DNA of 64,000 nucleotides, from contig JAJXWS010000001.1 in assembly GCA_021781495.1 (NCBI GenBank), positions 1 to 64,000 on the forward strand, given 5' to 3'. Numbering within the stretch: position 1 is the stretch's first letter; every line of letters begins with the position of its first letter. This document shows, piece after piece, positions 44,826 through 51,179 of this stretch. This DNA is from Acidobacteriota bacterium (lineage in GTDB: Bacteria; Acidobacteriota; Terriglobia; Terriglobales; Acidobacteriaceae). The notes below the pieces were generated by a model that saw only the letters and a program-made list of their open reading frames with translations, was not told where the DNA came from and ran no database searches. A program made the translations under genes and the position numbers.

Positions 44826-44858
44826 GTGCACCAGGGGGATGCGTACGCATAGGTGCAC
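44826..44858 (+). promoter_or_regulatory. Nested palindrome in the leader of the ABM-domain gene
   Basis: The outer arms GTGCACC (44826-44832) and GGTGCAC (44852-44858) enclose a 12-bp perfect palindrome ATGCGTACGCAT (44839-44850). The structure ends 22 nt before the ATG. It could be an operator for a dimeric repressor or an mRNA hairpin that affects translation. Confidence 0.5.
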
Positions 44859-44880
44859 GACAAGGGAGGGAACTGCTCGC

Positions 44881-45168
44881 ATGATCAGCTTCAATATCCG
44901 GTTCAAATTTGCGCCGGAAGACCGGGCCGAGATAGCCGAAATTCTGCGCAATCTTGCCGAGGCCACGCGCAAGGAGCCGGGCTGCATAACCTACATTCCG
45001 CTTCAGGTGGAAAGCGACCCGGACACGGTGGTGATCTGGGAGCAGTACAAGGATGCTGAAGCCGAGCAGGCACACCGGCAGGCTGCCCACTTCAAGAAGT
45101 GGGCTGTCGGCGGCCTCTACCAGAAGATGCTGGAGCGGAGCCGCGAAGATCTGGTTGCCGTAGGCTGA
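44881..45168 (+). CDS. Antibiotic biosynthesis monooxygenase (ABM) domain protein
   Basis: 95 residues, a single ABM domain (PF03992) with the dimeric alpha/beta-barrel pattern: an opening strand ISFNIRFKF, helix I with EIAEILRNLAEATRKEPGC, and a later strand VVIWEQYKDAEAEQAH. Family members include cofactor-free quinol monooxygenases (YgiN-like) and haem-degrading enzymes; the catalytic role here is unknown. The Met at 44881 has GGAGG 11 nt upstream. A nested palindrome in the leader suggests specific regulation. Confidence 0.82.
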   Translation: MISFNIRFKFAPEDRAEIAEILRNLAEATRKEPGCITYIPLQVESDPDTVVIWEQYKDAEAEQAHRQAAHFKKWAVGGLYQKMLERSREDLVAVG

Positions 45169-45204
45169 AATCCGACATGCTTGCTCGTTTTTAACGTGCC
45201 TGCG

Positions 45205-45232
45205 TTGACCGCTGCGGCGTTTCGGCGATAGC
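45205..45232 (+). promoter_or_regulatory. Candidate sigma-70 promoter of the NTF2-like gene
   Basis: TTGACC (45205-45210) and GATAGC (45227-45232) are 16 bp apart, 14 nt upstream of the ATG at 45246. The -35 match is good, the -10 match moderate. Confidence 0.35.
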
Positions 45233-45245
45233 ATCCATTCTGCCT

Positions 45246-45752
45246 ATGTGGAAGTTCAGGGCCAACTCGCCAACCGGCTGGAACCGCCGTATGGCAGCTG
45301 GCCTTTTGCTTTTGCTGTTGGCCTTCCCTGTGCTGCTGTCGGGCATGCCCCGCGGCGAGCGCCACGAGAGCCGGCACGAGATTGACCAGCTGGAAGAAAC
45401 GTGGGCCAATGCCATTCTGCACCGCAACGTGCAGCAGATGGATGCCCTGCTGGCCGATGACTACATGGCCATCACGCCCAGCGGCATGCTGGTCAGCAAG
45501 GATCAAACCCTGGCCAACATGCGCAATGGAACCATGCGCTTCAGTACCATTGCCACCAGCGACCGCAAGGTGCGCTTTTACGGCGGCACGGCCGTGGTCA
45601 CCTCGCGCGCATACGTGATCGGCACCATGCCGGAGGGGCCTTTGCAGGGCAGCTATCGCTATACCCGCGTGTATGTGCGCGACGATCAGGGAAAGTGGCA
45701 GATCGTCAGCTTTGAGGCCAGCCGCATTCGCCCCCGCGGCAAGCAGCGCTGA
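45246..45752 (+). CDS. Exported NTF2-like (DUF4440) protein
   Basis: 168 residues. A signal peptide or N-terminal anchor (MAAGLLLLLLAFPVLLSG, residues 16-33) precedes an NTF2-like cone fold: helix IDQLEETWANAILHRNVQQMDALLADDYMAI, then strands ending KWQIVSFEASRI. The DUF4440/SnoaL-type family covers ligand-binding and small catalytic domains, so no reaction can be assigned. Another NTF2-like exported protein is encoded at 50301, but the two are only distantly similar. It lies 77 nt after the ABM-domain gene and 53 nt before mutM. Confidence 0.75.
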   Translation: MWKFRANSPTGWNRRMAAGLLLLLLAFPVLLSGMPRGERHESRHEIDQLEETWANAILHRNVQQMDALLADDYMAITPSGMLVSKDQTLANMRNGTMRFSTIATSDRKVRFYGGTAVVTSRAYVIGTMPEGPLQGSYRYTRVYVRDDQGKWQIVSFEASRIRPRGKQR

Positions 45753-45793
45753 CTGTTGCGCCATGCCACGCCGGACCCTCTGCACCCAGGCCC

Positions 45794-45799
45794 TACAAT
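45794..45799 (+). promoter_or_regulatory. -10 box of mutM with leaderless geometry
   Basis: TACAAT ends exactly 6 nt before the mutM ATG, placing the predicted transcription start on the A of ATG. No ribosome site precedes the gene. The -35 region (CCGGAC) is weak. Confidence 0.5.
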
Positions 45800-45805
45800 A
45801 AGCCA

Positions 45806-46654
45806 ATGCCGGAACTGCCAGAGGTGGAAACAATTGCCCGGGGCGTGGATGCCCGTGTGCGCGGCGACAGAATTGTGGAAGTGTGGCTGGGCTCGCACCG
45901 TGAGCCATTCAAGACCCCCACTGCCGCACAGGCGAAAGGCCTGGAGGGGCGGACGATTCTCCGGGTCCACCGCACCGGCAAACACATCGTGTGCGAACTG
46001 GGCTCGGCGGATGCCCGCTCCGCCAGTGACAGCCATCCCACGGCAGAAGCGCAATGGATTGTGCATCTTGGCATGACCGGACGGTTGCTGGTCACCACCC
46101 CGGAAGGGCCGGTGGCGCCGCACACCCACGCACGACTGACGCTCGCAAGCGGCCGGGAGATACGCTTCGTGGATCCTCGCCGGTTTGGGCGGCTGGAGTT
46201 TCGCAACCTGGGCCGGACCCCGGCGTTTGCCGGTCCGGGGGCAGAGCCGCTCACGATTGATGCCGACAGCTTTGCGGCGCTCTTCCGCAAACGCCGGCTG
46301 GCCATCAAGGCAGCGCTGCTCAACCAGTCCCTGCTGGCCGGGGTGGGCAACATCTATGCCGACGAGAGCCTGTTCCGGGCGGGGCTGCGGCCACGCAGGA
46401 TGGCGGGCCGCCTGAGCCGGGCAGAGTTGGAGCGGCTGCGGATCGCACTGGGCGAGGTGCTGAAGCAGGCCATCCAGCTAGGCGGCTCCTCGGTATCCGA
46501 TTACGTGGATGCCGACGGCGTGCGCGGGTTCTTCCAACTGGAGCACAGGGTCTATCAGCGGGGCGGCGAGCCATGCCGGGTTTGCCAGACGCCGATCCGG
46601 CGCATCGTGGTGGGCGGCCGCAGCACGCATTACTGTCCCCAGTGCCAGCGATAA
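45806..46654 (+). CDS. mutM: Formamidopyrimidine-DNA glycosylase (Fpg)
   Basis: 282 residues. It excises 8-oxoguanine and ring-opened purines and nicks the abasic site. The catalytic N-terminus PELPEVET (Pro2 after Met removal, Glu3) is intact. The helix-two-turn-helix region includes NQSLLAGVGNIYADESLF, and the C-terminal zinc finger has C-x2-C-x16-C-x2-C (in PCRVCQTP and YCPQCQR). The length is normal; a short Ser/Asp-rich insert near residue 70 is the only extra. No ribosome site is seen, but a TACAAT box sits 6 nt before the ATG. Confidence 0.97.
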   Translation: MPELPEVETIARGVDARVRGDRIVEVWLGSHREPFKTPTAAQAKGLEGRTILRVHRTGKHIVCELGSADARSASDSHPTAEAQWIVHLGMTGRLLVTTPEGPVAPHTHARLTLASGREIRFVDPRRFGRLEFRNLGRTPAFAGPGAEPLTIDADSFAALFRKRRLAIKAALLNQSLLAGVGNIYADESLFRAGLRPRRMAGRLSRAELERLRIALGEVLKQAIQLGGSSVSDYVDADGVRGFFQLEHRVYQRGGEPCRVCQTPIRRIVVGGRSTHYCPQCQR

Positions 46655-46722
46655 GGGCGGCTCTATGGTTTTTAGAAGAAACCCGCCTGAAAACTACGGG
46701 AATCCAAACCTGCGGAGCAGTT

Positions 46723-46965
46723 TCATCGCTGCAAGTGATTGAAAATAAATAAGCGAAAGAATGGCACGGGGATTGCTATTAGTAGGGCGCCAGTGATGTA
46801 CCGGCCGACGGGATAACCCGACGGACCAAGCACAAGCGGCACCCCGGCAAGAGCCACCGCAAACAATGCGGCCCTGAAATAAGGGAAACCGGCCGGGATA
46901 GCCTGCGAAAGGCGCGGTGGAAATAACCATCGGCCAGAATATGCTGGGAGGCCAGTGACCAGCAC
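46723..46965 (-). CDS. Possible small membrane protein
   Basis: 80 residues from a GTG at 46965. The second half is strongly hydrophobic (FRAALFAVALAGVPLVLG, then ITGALLIAIPVPFFRLFIF), giving two membrane helices. Codon use in that half (CTA, ATA, TTA, ATT) is more AT-rich than the neighbours, hinting at transferred or decaying DNA. There is no clear ribosome site, and a terminator-like hairpin lies just upstream in the leftward sense. It could be a remnant. Confidence 0.35.
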   Translation of the reverse strand: MLVTGLPAYSGRWLFPPRLSQAIPAGFPYFRAALFAVALAGVPLVLGPSGYPVGRYITGALLIAIPVPFFRLFIFNHLQR

Positions 46966-46974
46966 GGGAAACCG

Positions 46975-47006
46975 AAAAACGCCACCCCGAAAGGGCGTGG
47001 CGTTTT
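46975..47006. terminator. Strong hairpin with A-run before and T-run after
   Basis: AAAACGCCAC-CCC pairs with GGGC-GTGGCGTTTT around GAAA (one bulge), so it reads as an intrinsic terminator in both directions. It is 320 nt past mutM, with no obvious gene close by on either side that needs it, which suggests an unseen transcript. Confidence 0.7.
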
Positions 47007-47631
47007 ATGCTTTCGGGCCATTTTGCACACATGCCGGGCACGAAGTGCTTCCACCGGCTTGCAACGGAGTGCGCCACGCGGTACTATCAAAGATGCCAAG
47101 CCTGAGGCTGATGCTCACCACCTGAACCAGGGTTGTGATAGCTCGCCCCGGATGATGGAAACTTCGTCAGCTTGTTTCTACCTCGTCAAGAACGCGAGCA
47201 GCGAAGGCTCTCTCAAGAGCTGGGCTTTACCCAAGGAAAGAGCGCGTTGCACCGCACCCCTTCTTCCATGCAGAAACGGTAGCCTGGGAAACTGGAACGT
47301 GTCGTGCGACTGAATCATTTTTCATGGTTGCAGTACCCCGGAGCCACCGGATTGTGGTGGAGACCAGCGCAGGCGATGCGCGGTGCAGTTGGCAAGAGGG
47401 ACACCCCGGCCGTGAAAAGAATGTAGGTTCCAGGGAATCGTGGTAGATTGCGTGCAGAGGCCGACCTCCCCGGCAGTCCGACCAGAAATCCCACAGGAAA
47501 GAGATTGCCAGCCGTCTTGTTGTGCGCAGTTGCAGGATGCAGTGGCGGGCACGGGAACTTCAGCTCCCGGCAGGAAAAAGCTGAATCAGGAAATACAAGC
47601 ACGATAGAGCAATGTGCCAGGAAGTGCACGC

Positions 47632-48534
47632 ATGACAACAGAACCGACACAGCCCCAGGCAGAACAGGGGCCGGTCCAGGCCAGTGGGCAGGGACAGTCG
47701 CAGGGGCACCGGCGCCGCCGGCGCCGCCGCAAGAATAAATCAAGCCAGCAGGGCGCGCCCCAGGCGCAGCAGCAGGCCCAGACCAGCCAGCCACAGCAGG
47801 CACCTCCTCAGCCACAGGCCAGCCAGCCCAAGCAGCACGCTCGCCAGGGGCAGGGGGGACAGCAGGGACGGAAGAAGAAGAAGTTCTTCCAGAAGGGCTC
47901 AGGGCCGGCGCCGCAGCCGGGCAACAGCATCGTCCCGCAGCATGGCAAGCGCAAGGAAAAGCAGAAGGGCCCCAGGACCTTTGTCGGCCCCATGGATCAC
48001 AGCTATCGCGCGGTGAACGGCAACGTTGCAGACGGGCCTCCGTCGACGATTCCGGTGTCGGGCAACGGCCATGGCAACTACTACTCTGACGTGTACCAGG
48101 CCTCTGCTCCTCCGGTGCGGGAAGACGCGCCCACGCGCATCTTCTGCTTTATTGAGGACCTGTTCTTCCTGGCCAAGATCCAGGAGACGGCGCGCAAGCT
48201 GGGCGTGAAGGTGGAGTTCGTGAAGGGCGACAAGGACGTGGTAACGCGGCTGATGGACACGCCCGAAGACGAGCGCCCCACGCTGCTGGTGTTTGACCTG
48301 AACAACGCCAATGCCAAGCCGCTGAGCCTGATTCCCAAGTTCAAGACCAAGTTCAAGAAGGCGACCTCCATCATTGGGTTCCTCTCGCACCTGCAGGGAG
48401 ATCTGAAGTTGAAGGCGATTGAAGCGGGCTGCGACACGGTGATGCCGCGCTCGGCCTTCTCGCAGAGCCTGCCCAACCTGCTGCGCCGCTACGGCATGGA
48501 AGAGGAAGAAGAGTACATTCCGCAGCCGGTGTAG
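47632..48534 (+). CDS. Receiver-like protein with basic, Gln-rich disordered N-terminus
   Basis: 300 residues. The first 150 or so are low in complexity: an Arg block (HRRRRRRRKNK), then Gln/Pro/Ala-rich sequence with Lys-rich patches (GRKKKKFFQKG), as in RNA-binding disordered tails. The C-terminal 125 residues (RIFCFIEDLFF onward) follow a CheY-like pattern: an Asp at the end of strand 3 (LLVFDLNN), a strand-4 segment IIGFLSH and the final helix SLPNLLRRYG. The conserved lysine before the last helix is missing (VMPRSAF), so it looks like a degenerate receiver. AGGA lies 9 nt before the ATG at 47632. A terminator follows. Confidence 0.7.
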   Translation: MTTEPTQPQAEQGPVQASGQGQSQGHRRRRRRRKNKSSQQGAPQAQQQAQTSQPQQAPPQPQASQPKQHARQGQGGQQGRKKKKFFQKGSGPAPQPGNSIVPQHGKRKEKQKGPRTFVGPMDHSYRAVNGNVADGPPSTIPVSGNGHGNYYSDVYQASAPPVREDAPTRIFCFIEDLFFLAKIQETARKLGVKVEFVKGDKDVVTRLMDTPEDERPTLLVFDLNNANAKPLSLIPKFKTKFKKATSIIGFLSHLQGDLKLKAIEAGCDTVMPRSAFSQSLPNLLRRYGMEEEEEYIPQPV

Positions 48535-48556
48535 GCGCTGATACGCAACCGGCAAA

Positions 48557-48600
48557 CAAACAGGGCGCTCCCGCTGCAGTGCGGAGCGCCCTTGTTCTTT
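48557..48600 (+). terminator. Intrinsic terminator after the receiver-like gene
   Basis: GGGCGCTCCCGC pairs with GCGGAGCGCCC (one bulge) around TGCAGT, followed by TTGTTCTTTT. It lies 22 nt past the stop codon. Confidence 0.82.
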
Positions 48601-48618
48601 TGCAGAGTCTCTTGTGCC

Positions 48619-48712
48619 GTCCCTGTCCGGGAGGCCACCTCCGGGAAGTCACGTCCCTATCCGGGAGGTCACGTCCCTATCCGGGAAGTCACGTCCCTAT
48701 CCGGGAGGCCAC
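48619..48712. repeat. 20-bp tandem repeat array, about 4.7 copies
   Basis: Unit GTCCC-TATCCGGGA-RGTCAC (R is A or G). Full copies occupy 48619-48638, 48653-48672, 48673-48692 and 48693-48712, with one shortened copy at 48639-48652. Each unit contains a TCCC/GGGA mini-hairpin. The last copy overlaps the final codons and stop of the HIT gene on the minus strand. There are no spacers, so it is not a CRISPR. Confidence 0.92.
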
Positions 48713-49035
48713 GTCATGGACCGTCCGCCGAGCAGGTGGACGTGCAGATGATCCACGGTCTGCCCACCGTCGTCCCCCGTGTTGATGACAACGCGATATC
48801 CCTTGCCCAGCGCCTTGGCGCGCGCGATATGCGCCGCCGCCCACAGCAGGTGGCCCAGCAGGCCGCGATGCTCGCCATCCGCTTCGTCCAGTGAGACCAG
48901 ATGCGCTCGCGGCGCCACCAGCAAATGCACCGGCGCCTGGGGATGAATGTCGGCAAAGGCGTAACAGAGATCGTCCTGGTAGACGGTTGCGGAGGGGATG
49001 CTTCCGTCAATGATCTTGCAGAAGAGGCAGCTCAT
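48697..49035 (-). CDS. HIT family protein (histidine triad nucleotide hydrolase)
   Basis: 112 residues from the ATG at 49035. The histidine triad HLHVHLL, the N-terminal CLFCKIIDGSIPS and the middle FADIHPQAPVHLLVAPR are those of HinT-type purine nucleoside phosphoramidases. The extreme C-terminus (TWPPG) and the stop codon come from the last copy of a 20-bp tandem repeat, so the end of the protein has been reshaped by the array. A TACACT box lies 9 nt before the ATG. Thirteen further in-frame codons upstream lack support. It is divergent from thpR. Confidence 0.9.
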   Translation of the reverse strand: MSCLFCKIIDGSIPSATVYQDDLCYAFADIHPQAPVHLLVAPRAHLVSLDEADGEHRGLLGHLLWAAAHIARAKALGKGYRVVINTGDDGGQTVDHLHVHLLGGRSMTWPPG

Positions 49036-49118
49036 GGCGGCTCCAGTGTACAGGACCGAAGCGCAGGGCCGCATGCGCCATCCCTGAACCGCCTGGAACC
49101 GCTATAGACTGTGTGCGT

Positions 49119-49664
49119 ATGCGCATGTTTATCGGCATTCCGCTGGCAGAGGCCGTGGTGGAGAAGCTGGAGACGGTTCGCGCGCGACTGTATCGGCGGG
49201 GAGATGGACTGCGCTGGGCCGCGCGGGAGTCCTGGCACATCACGCTGCAGTTTCTGGGCGAGACCAGCGCGGAGCAGTATGCATGTCTTGTGACAAACCT
49301 GGGCGCGGTGCGCATGGAGCCGTTCGTCATCGGGCTGGATGGGCTGGGGTGCTTTGACCGCGCTGGAGTGCTGTTTGTGACCGTGCGGCTGACGCCTGCG
49401 CTCACGGCACTGCAGCAGCGCGTTACCACGGCAACCGAGCCATGCGGATTCACGCCGGAGAAGCGCGCCTTTGCGCCGCATATTACGCTGGCGCGCGGCA
49501 GGGGTCACGACGACGCCCGCAGGCTGAGCGCGCTGGCAACAGAGCTGCGACGGCCGCCGCAGTTCTCGCCTTTTCTGGCGGAGGAGTTCGTGCTGTACCA
49601 GAGCTTCCCTGGCCCAGGCGGCTCCCGCTATGAGAGGCGCGAGCGGTTCACGCTGAACGCGTAG
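49119..49664 (+). CDS. thpR: RNA 2',3'-cyclic phosphodiesterase (2H phosphoesterase)
   Basis: 181 residues. The two catalytic HxTx motifs are HITLQF (His40) and HITLAR (about 128), the spacing typical of ThpR/LigT enzymes, which open 2',3'-cyclic phosphates on RNA ends. MRMFIGIPL is the usual N-terminus; the ATG at 49119 is preferred over the GTG at 49113. The 3' end overlaps the convergent SRPBCC gene by 17 nt. Confidence 0.92.
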   Translation: MRMFIGIPLAEAVVEKLETVRARLYRRGDGLRWAARESWHITLQFLGETSAEQYACLVTNLGAVRMEPFVIGLDGLGCFDRAGVLFVTVRLTPALTALQQRVTTATEPCGFTPEKRAFAPHITLARGRGHDDARRLSALATELRRPPQFSPFLAEEFVLYQSFPGPGGSRYERRERFTLNA

Positions 49665-50175
49665 AGGATGCAGAGGCGGCCAGCACCGGTTCCGCCGAAA
49701 GATAGCGCGTCCAATCGCTTCCCTCCGCAATGCGTTTGAGGCGGGCAAAGCGGCGGCGCATGAGTCCGCGAATGTGCGGCACAATCAGCACGCGGCCGAT
49801 GAGAAGCCCAACGAAGCCCCAGCGCATGGTAAAGCGCAGCTCATCGCGCAGCAGCGTTGTGCCGTCGCCGCGGTCGAGGAAGTGGTGATCGTGCTCAAAG
49901 GTGGCAAAGCGCCCGCGGATCATGAAATCGCGAAAGTAGACCGGCGGTTCAAACGGATCGATGCGGCTCTCATGCATCTGCGGCAGGCCGAACTGCCAGC
50001 CGCGCCACAGCACGGTATCGCCTGCCGTAACGCAGCCGGAGGTGCGGCCGCGCACCGGGCGCATCCCCAGATCCTGCTCGACGATTTCAAGGCAGGTGGA
50101 AAGCTGAAAGCAGCGCTCGATGGGTGCGTGCACCACCATCGCATCGCGCAGCACAAAAATACCGGCTGTAGGCAT
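49648..50175 (-). CDS. SRPBCC family protein
   Basis: 175 residues with the helix-grip pattern of the START/Bet v1-like superfamily: an opening strand FVLRDAMVVHAPIERCFQLST, strands with Gly-rich turns in the middle, the DELRFTMRWGFVGLLIGRVLIVPHIRGLM amphipathic segment, and the final helix RRRFARLKRIAEG. Such domains bind hydrophobic ligands or act as cyclases, so the role is unknown. It overlaps the 3' end of thpR by 17 nt. No signal peptide is seen. Confidence 0.78.
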   Translation of the reverse strand: MPTAGIFVLRDAMVVHAPIERCFQLSTCLEIVEQDLGMRPVRGRTSGCVTAGDTVLWRGWQFGLPQMHESRIDPFEPPVYFRDFMIRGRFATFEHDHHFLDRGDGTTLLRDELRFTMRWGFVGLLIGRVLIVPHIRGLMRRRFARLKRIAEGSDWTRYLSAEPVLAASASSTRSA

Positions 50176-50300
50176 TCAACAACCCCTGCGTCGAGTGTAT
50201 GCCGTGGCGCGCGCGCATGCGATAACGGCGCAGGCTCCGGGCGGATTCAATTCGATGAGATGAAGGCCGTGAGCTTGATTTTTGCGCATCTCGCAGGCCG

Positions 50301-50768
50301 CTAGCTCGTGTGGTCAAGGAGGATCTTCCAGCCTGCTGGGCCTTTGCGCCAGACGAGGGAAAAGATACCGTCATCCTTTGCGGCTTCCCCGTGCGCGGTT
50401 CGGTCCAGATGAAAGCGGCCGGTCACCACAGCGTACTCGGTTACGCCGCAGGAGGACGGAAGCAGGCGAACCGCGAGATCGTGAAAGCTGAGCGCGCCCA
50501 TCTGCTGCCGCGATGTATAGCTCTGAAGGTAGCGTTGCAGGATGGGCTGGTAACCGTGGCGAACGGTGGCGCCCAGAAACGTGGTCTCGCCAGAGTTCTC
50601 GTAGGCCTGCATGAAGCCCGGAATGTCGCCACGATTCCAGGCCGTGACCTGCGCCGCGATGACGGCGCGAATGGCGGCTTCGTCGCCGGAGACAGGAACC
50701 CCGGGAGACTGGGACCGAGCCGGGTAACTGGCAATGCACATCATCAACACAAGCAGAAGTGCCCGCAT
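50301..50768 (-). CDS. Exported NTF2-like protein (DUF4440/SgcJ-type)
   Basis: 155 residues. A signal peptide (ALLLVLMMCIASYPARSQ) precedes an NTF2-like domain: helix AAIRAVIAAQVTAWNRGDIPGFMQAY, then strands with TTFLGATVRHGYQPILQRY and the closing GIFSLVWRKGPAGWKILLDHTS. The closing pattern with VWRK-x-WKI is typical of SgcJ/EcaC-related proteins. No enzymatic role is assignable. GAGG lies 7 nt before the ATG. Confidence 0.78.
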   Translation of the reverse strand: MRALLLVLMMCIASYPARSQSPGVPVSGDEAAIRAVIAAQVTAWNRGDIPGFMQAYENSGETTFLGATVRHGYQPILQRYLQSYTSRQQMGALSFHDLAVRLLPSSCGVTEYAVVTGRFHLDRTAHGEAAKDDGIFSLVWRKGPAGWKILLDHTS

Positions 50769-50856
50769 GAGTTCGCCTCTGCGTTGAGCTTACAATGGCT
50801 GCAAATTGCAGGAAACAGCTTTTGCCGTGCAAAGGCGGTTTCCAGGTGAGGCGCGG

Positions 50857-51144
50857 ATGGATCCCATTTGGCATCCGATTGTAGCCACAATTCTGATGTG
50901 TTTGGTTGCCGTGTTCTGGGTATGGTCGGGCCTCTCCGTCCTCAGGATGGTGGACGAGATCAACGCGCAAAGGCCGGAGAGCCAGCGGATCAAGGACTTC
51001 TCGCTGTCGTTTCGCAGCGCGCGCAGGCTCATCCGGGAGTACAAGCGCGAGTGCCCCGCAGGAAGGCGAACCCTGCAAGCCAGGCTGATCTTCGGCGTCG
51101 GGCTGGTTTGTCTTGCGCTCGCCGTCTGGCTGCTCATCATTTAA
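50857..51144 (+). CDS. Hypothetical small membrane protein
   Basis: 95 residues with an N-terminal helix (IVATILMCLVAVFWVWSGL) and a C-terminal helix (LIFGVGLVCLALAVWLLII). They bracket a basic amphipathic stretch (RIKDFSLSFRSARRLIREYKREC). The ATG at 50857 has GAGG 5 nt upstream; a TTG 17 codons earlier follows a TACAAT box and is possible. It lies 35 nt before the molybdopterin oxidoreductase gene. The family is unknown. Confidence 0.65.
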   Translation: MDPIWHPIVATILMCLVAVFWVWSGLSVLRMVDEINAQRPESQRIKDFSLSFRSARRLIREYKRECPAGRRTLQARLIFGVGLVCLALAVWLLII

Positions 51145-51167
51145 GGCGCGCTGTTTGCTACCGGTCC

Positions 51168-51173
51168 TACAAT
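51168..51173 (+). promoter_or_regulatory. -10 box of the molybdopterin oxidoreductase gene, leaderless geometry
   Basis: TACAAT with exactly 6 nt to the ATG at 51180. No ribosome site is visible, so the mRNA is predicted to begin at the start codon. Confidence 0.5.
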
Positions 51174-51179
51174 AGAAAT

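Larger units (their letters stand above)
46655..47631. other. Nearly gene-free kilobase
   Basis: Almost 1 kb with only one possible small gene (46723-46965, leftward) and a strong hairpin (46975-47006). The part 47007-47631 shows no credible frame, tRNA or known RNA motif. It may hold small RNAs or the leader of the gene at 47632. Confidence 0.55.

Noticed and set aside
46694-47099. Two overlapping minus-strand frames of 106-127 codons
   Set aside because: Frame-shifted neighbours of the possible 80-residue membrane ORF, rich in Arg/Cys/Trp without pattern, and crossing the terminator.
48619-48712. CRISPR array
   Set aside because: The units abut directly with no unique spacers and no cas genes are present, so it is a simple tandem repeat.
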